Positions 60,489-64,000 of a stretch of 64,000 nt of DNA are shown one piece after another. The stretch is from Bugula neritina (lineage: Eukaryota; Bryozoa; Gymnolaemata; Cheilostomatida; Bugulidae), in contig OZ037771.1 of assembly GCA_964035545.1 (NCBI GenBank), positions 9,741,408 through 9,805,407 of the forward strand, in the 5' to 3' direction. Each line of letters begins with the position of its first letter. Position 1 is the stretch's first letter. The position numbers and the translations under genes are program-made. The notes under the pieces are model-generated. The model did no database searches. It saw only the letters and a program-made list of their open reading frames with translations, and was not told the origin of the DNA.

Positions 60489-61400
60489 CAACTCACTGAA
60501 GTATAGTGTAATATACGGAAATGTACTGTAACATACTGATATTCACTGTAACACACTGAAATATACTGCAACATACTGAAATACACTGTAACATACCGAA
60601 ATAAACTGCAACATAATGAAACATACTGAATTACACTGTAACATACTAAAATACACTGCAACGTTCTGCAACATACTTCAACATACTGAAAGACACTGTA
60701 ACATAATGAAATACACTGCAACACATTAAAATATACCGCAACAGACTGGAATATACTGCAACACATCCAAGTACATCGTAATATACGGACATGTACCGTA
60801 ACATACTGAAACATACTGAAACATACTGCAACATTCTGAAGTACACTGTAAAATATTGAAATACACTGCAACAAACTGCAACATACTGAAGTACACTGTA
60901 CATATTGAAAAACACTGCAACACACTGAAATATACTGCAACACACTGAAATATACTGCAAAATACTGAATTATACTTCAACATACTGCAACATACTGAAA
61001 GACACTACAACTCACTGAAGTATAGTGCAATATACAGAAATGTACTCTAACATACTGATATTTAATGCTACACACTGAAATATACTACAACATACTGAAA
61101 TACACTGCAACATACCGAAATAAGCTGCAACATACTGCAACATACTGAAATACACTGTAACATGATGTAGTACACTGCAACACATTGAGATATACTGCAA
61201 AAAACTGAAATACATTGCAACATATCAAAGTATATCGTAATAAACGAACATGTACTGTAACATACTGAAACACACTGAAACATACTGAAACATACTGAAA
61301 CATACTGAAACATACTGAAATACACTGCAACATACTGCAACATACTGAAACATACTGTAACATTATGAAATACACTGCAACACATTGAAATATACTGCAA
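60489..61400. repeat. Copy of the 52.73-53.64 kb segment
   Basis: Matches at offset 7757 (776 decamers minus three). It contains a 9-bp unit at 60896-60904 and caactcactga at 60489 and 61008. Confidence 0.82.
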
Positions 61401-61659
61401 CAAACTGAAATATACTGCAACATACTAAAACGTACTGCAACATACTGAAATACATTGCAACATATCGAAGTATATCGTAATATACGGACATGTACTGTAA
61501 CATACTGAAACACACTGAAACATACTGAAGCATACTGAAACATACTGAAACATACTAAAACATTCTGAGATATACTGCAACATACTGCAACATACTGAAA
61601 TACACTGTAACATGATGAAATACACTGCAACACATCGAAATATACTGCAACATACTGAA

Positions 61660-62880
61660 ATATACTGTAACATACCATAAAAAACTGCAACATACTGCAA
61701 CATACTGAAATACACTGTAACATACTAAAATACACTGCAACATTCTGCAACATTCTTCTACATACTGAAAGACACTGTAACATAATGAAATACACTGCAA
61801 CACATTGAAATATACCGCAACGCACTGGAATATACTGCAACACCTCCAAGTACATCGTAATATACGGACATGTACTGTAACATACTGAAACATACTGAAA
61901 CAAACTGCAACATTCTGAAGTTCACTGTAAAATAATGAAATACAATGCAACACATTGGAATATACTGCAACACACTGAAATTTACTGCAACATACTGAAA
62001 TATACTGCAACATACTGCAACATACTGAAATACACTGTAACATACTGTAACATACTGAAATACACTGCAACATACTGAAATACACTGTAACACATTGAAA
62101 TATATTGCAACATACTGAAACACACTACAACTCACTGAGGTATAGTGCAATATACAAAAATGTACTGTAACATACTGATATTTACTGTAACACACTGAAA
62201 TATACTGCAACATACTGAAGTACACTGTAACATTCGGAAATAAGCTGCAACATACTGCAACATACTGAAATACACTGTAACATACTAAAATACACTGCAA
62301 CATACTAAAATACACTGCAACATTCTGCAACATACTTCAACATACTGAATCACACTGTAACATAATGAAATACACTGCAGCACATTGAAATATACTGCAA
62401 CATACGGAAATGTACTGCAACATACTGAAATACACTGCAACATATTGAAGTATATTGTAATATGCGGACATGTACTGTAACATACTGAAACACACTGAAA
62501 CATACTGAAACATACTGAAACATACTTCAACACACTGAAATATACTAAAACATACTGAAATATACTGCAACATACTGCAACGTACTGAAATACACTGAAA
62601 CATACTGAAATATACTGAAACATACTGAAATACACCGTAACAAACTGAAATACACTGCAACAAGTTGGAATATACTGCAACATACCCAAATAAATGGTAA
62701 TATACTGAAATATGCTGAAATACACTGTAACACATTGAAAAATACTGCAACATACTGAAACACACTACAACTCACTGAAGTATAGTGTAACTTACTGAAA
62801 TGTACTGTAACATACTGATATTTACTGCAACACACTGAAACATACTGCAACATACTGAAATACACTGTTACATGCCAAAA
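61660..62880. repeat. Copy of the 46.5-47.75 kb part of HORs H and L
   Basis: Aligns at offset 15146 on the left and 15136 from about 62.1 kb, so unit number differs between them. The same segment occurs near 36.4-37.6 kb. It has caactcactga blocks at 62128 and 62768. The preceding 61401-61659 is ordinary decamers with an acatactgaa run and nothing else visible. Confidence 0.78.
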
Positions 62881-62899
62881 TAAACTGCAACATACTGCA

Positions 62900-64000
62900 A
62901 CATACTGAAATACACTGTAACATAATGAAATACACTGCAAAATACTGCAACATACTGAAGTACACTGTGAAATATTGAAATACACTGCAACACATTGGAA
63001 TATACTGCAACACACTGAAATATACTGCAACATACTGAAATGTAGTGCAACATACTGCAACATACTGAAATACCCTGTAACATACTGCAACATACTGAAA
63101 TACACTGTAGCAAACTGAAATACCCTGCAACACATTGGAATATACTGCAACATACCCAAATATATGGTAACTTAATGAAATACCCTGCAACATACTGCAA
63201 CATACTGAAGTACACTGTAAAATATTGAAATACACTGCAACACATTGGAATATACTGCAACATGCCCAAATAACTGGTAATATACAGAAATATACTGAAA
63301 TACACTGTAACACATTGAAAAAGACTGCAACATACTGAAAGACACTACAACTCACTGAAGTATAGTGTATTATACGGAAATGTACTGTAACATACTGATA
63401 TTTACTGCAACACACTGAAATATACTGCAACATACTGAGATACACTGTAACATACCATAAAAAACTGCAACATACTGCAACATACTGAAATACACTGTAA
63501 CATACTAAAATACACTGCAACATTCTGCAACATTCTTCTACATACTGAAAGACACTGTAACATAATGAAATACACTGCAACACATTGAAATATACCGCAA
63601 CGCACTGGAATATACTGCAACACATCCAAGTACATCGTAATATACGGACATGTACTGTAACATACTGAAACATACTGAAACAAACTGCAACATTCTGAAG
63701 TACACTGTAAAATATTGAAATACAATGCAACACATTGGAATATACTGCAACACACTGAAATTTACTGCAACATACTGAAATATACTGCAACATACTGCAA
63801 CATACTGAAATACACTGTAACATACTGTAACATACTGAAATACACTGCAACAAACTACAACATACTGAAATACACTGTAACACATTGAAATATATTGCCA
63901 CATACTGAAACACACTACAACTCACTGAGGTATAGTGCAATATACAAAAATGTACTGTAACATACTGATATCTACTGTAACACACTGAAATATACTGCAA
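62900..64000. repeat. Copy of 51504-52604, cut by the window edge
   Basis: Matches HOR L copy 2 at offset 11396 for the last 1.1 kb and is still matching at base 64000. The array therefore continues to the right. Confidence 0.84.

Larger units (their letters stand above)
1..64000. repeat. Decamer satellite array filling the whole window
   Basis: Nearly every 10 bp carries a variant of AYACTGHAAY on the + strand, most often atactgcaac, atactgaaat, acactgcaac, acactgtaac or atactgaaac. No stretch of 300 bp or more departs from this pattern, and the array starts and ends mid-repeat at both window edges. Units are substitution-diverged and arranged in higher-order blocks of about 0.6-5.4 kb that recur with near identity. 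The + strand is A/C-rich and G-poor, and CpG is largely limited to a few variant units. On the minus strand three units translate to a ten-residue period of the type MLQYVAVYFS in every frame, because 10 is 1 modulo 3. I see no coding signal, RNA gene or mobile-element end. Length and HOR architecture suggest eukaryotic heterochromatin; the species cannot be told from the sequence. Confidence 0.97.

Noticed and set aside
1-64000. CRISPR array
   Set aside because: There are no spacers between repeats; unit follows unit directly, and no cas genes are present.
1-64000. Telomeric repeat
   Set aside because: The unit is not a G-rich telomere motif on either strand and is far more diverged than telomeric DNA.
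1-64000. tRNA, rRNA, snRNA or other structured RNA genes
   Set aside because: No segment departs from the decamer pattern for long enough to encode one, and no conserved RNA motifs were seen.
1-64000. A previously undescribed gene system hidden in the array
   Set aside because: I looked for breaks in the decamer register on both strands and found none beyond the 20 one-base slips, so there is no room for an embedded gene. The novelty here is in the repeat's architecture.

Overview
The whole 64 kb window is one uninterrupted tandem-repeat (satellite/minisatellite) array. I find no gene, RNA gene, transposon, CRISPR array or unique sequence. The basic unit is a decamer of consensus AYACTGHAAY on the + strand. 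The commonest forms are atactgcaac, atactgaaat, acactgcaac, acactgtaac and atactgaaac. At one unit per 10 bp the window holds about 6,400 units, and the array runs off both ends. The + strand is A- and C-rich and G-poor: roughly one G per unit, inside ACTG. A gene-free array of this size with nested higher-order repeats (HORs) points to a eukaryotic chromosome, probably heterochromatic (centromeric, subtelomeric or interstitial satellite). The sequence alone does not identify the species. I have a weak, unverified memory of similar LQ/VAV/CNTLQ repeat translations among protist (including dinoflagellate) predicted proteins, and I do not rely on it.

Layout: family A HORs lie at 1-3270, 3679-6328 and 12943-14487. 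Family C modules lie at about 6316-8130 and 10653-12460. A 3.9-kb block at 8198-12107 recurs at 17574-21483. An 830-bp array fills about 14511-17573. A 3799-bp HOR zone with a nested 5449-bp tandem duplication spans 21751-34797. The region 34.8-64 kb is a mosaic of modules duplicated at offsets of 640, about 869, 1969, 2070, 5530, 7757, 9617, about 10.1-10.3 kb, 11396 and about 13.3 kb.

The most striking property is register. The position of the ACTG core shows that the array stays in an exact 10-bp phase from end to end, with only 20 one-base slips. Nineteen of these are copies of the same 9-bp unit (context ...actgtacatattg...), spread by HOR duplication; the other is one lost A in an A-run at 3886-3892. 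Every HOR offset I measured equals 10n minus the number of slips lying between the copies. Duplication, unequal exchange and unit gain or loss have therefore been strictly in phase, although units differ by many substitutions.

The long open frames on the minus strand, up to about 430 codons and in all three frames, follow from a decamer that lacks TTA, CTA and TCA. They are not evidence of coding. Any function is more likely structural (helically phased A-steps, nucleosome or heterochromatin organisation, protein binding at recurrent variant units) than protein-coding. HOR boundaries were aligned by eye and are good to about 10-30 bp unless stated otherwise.
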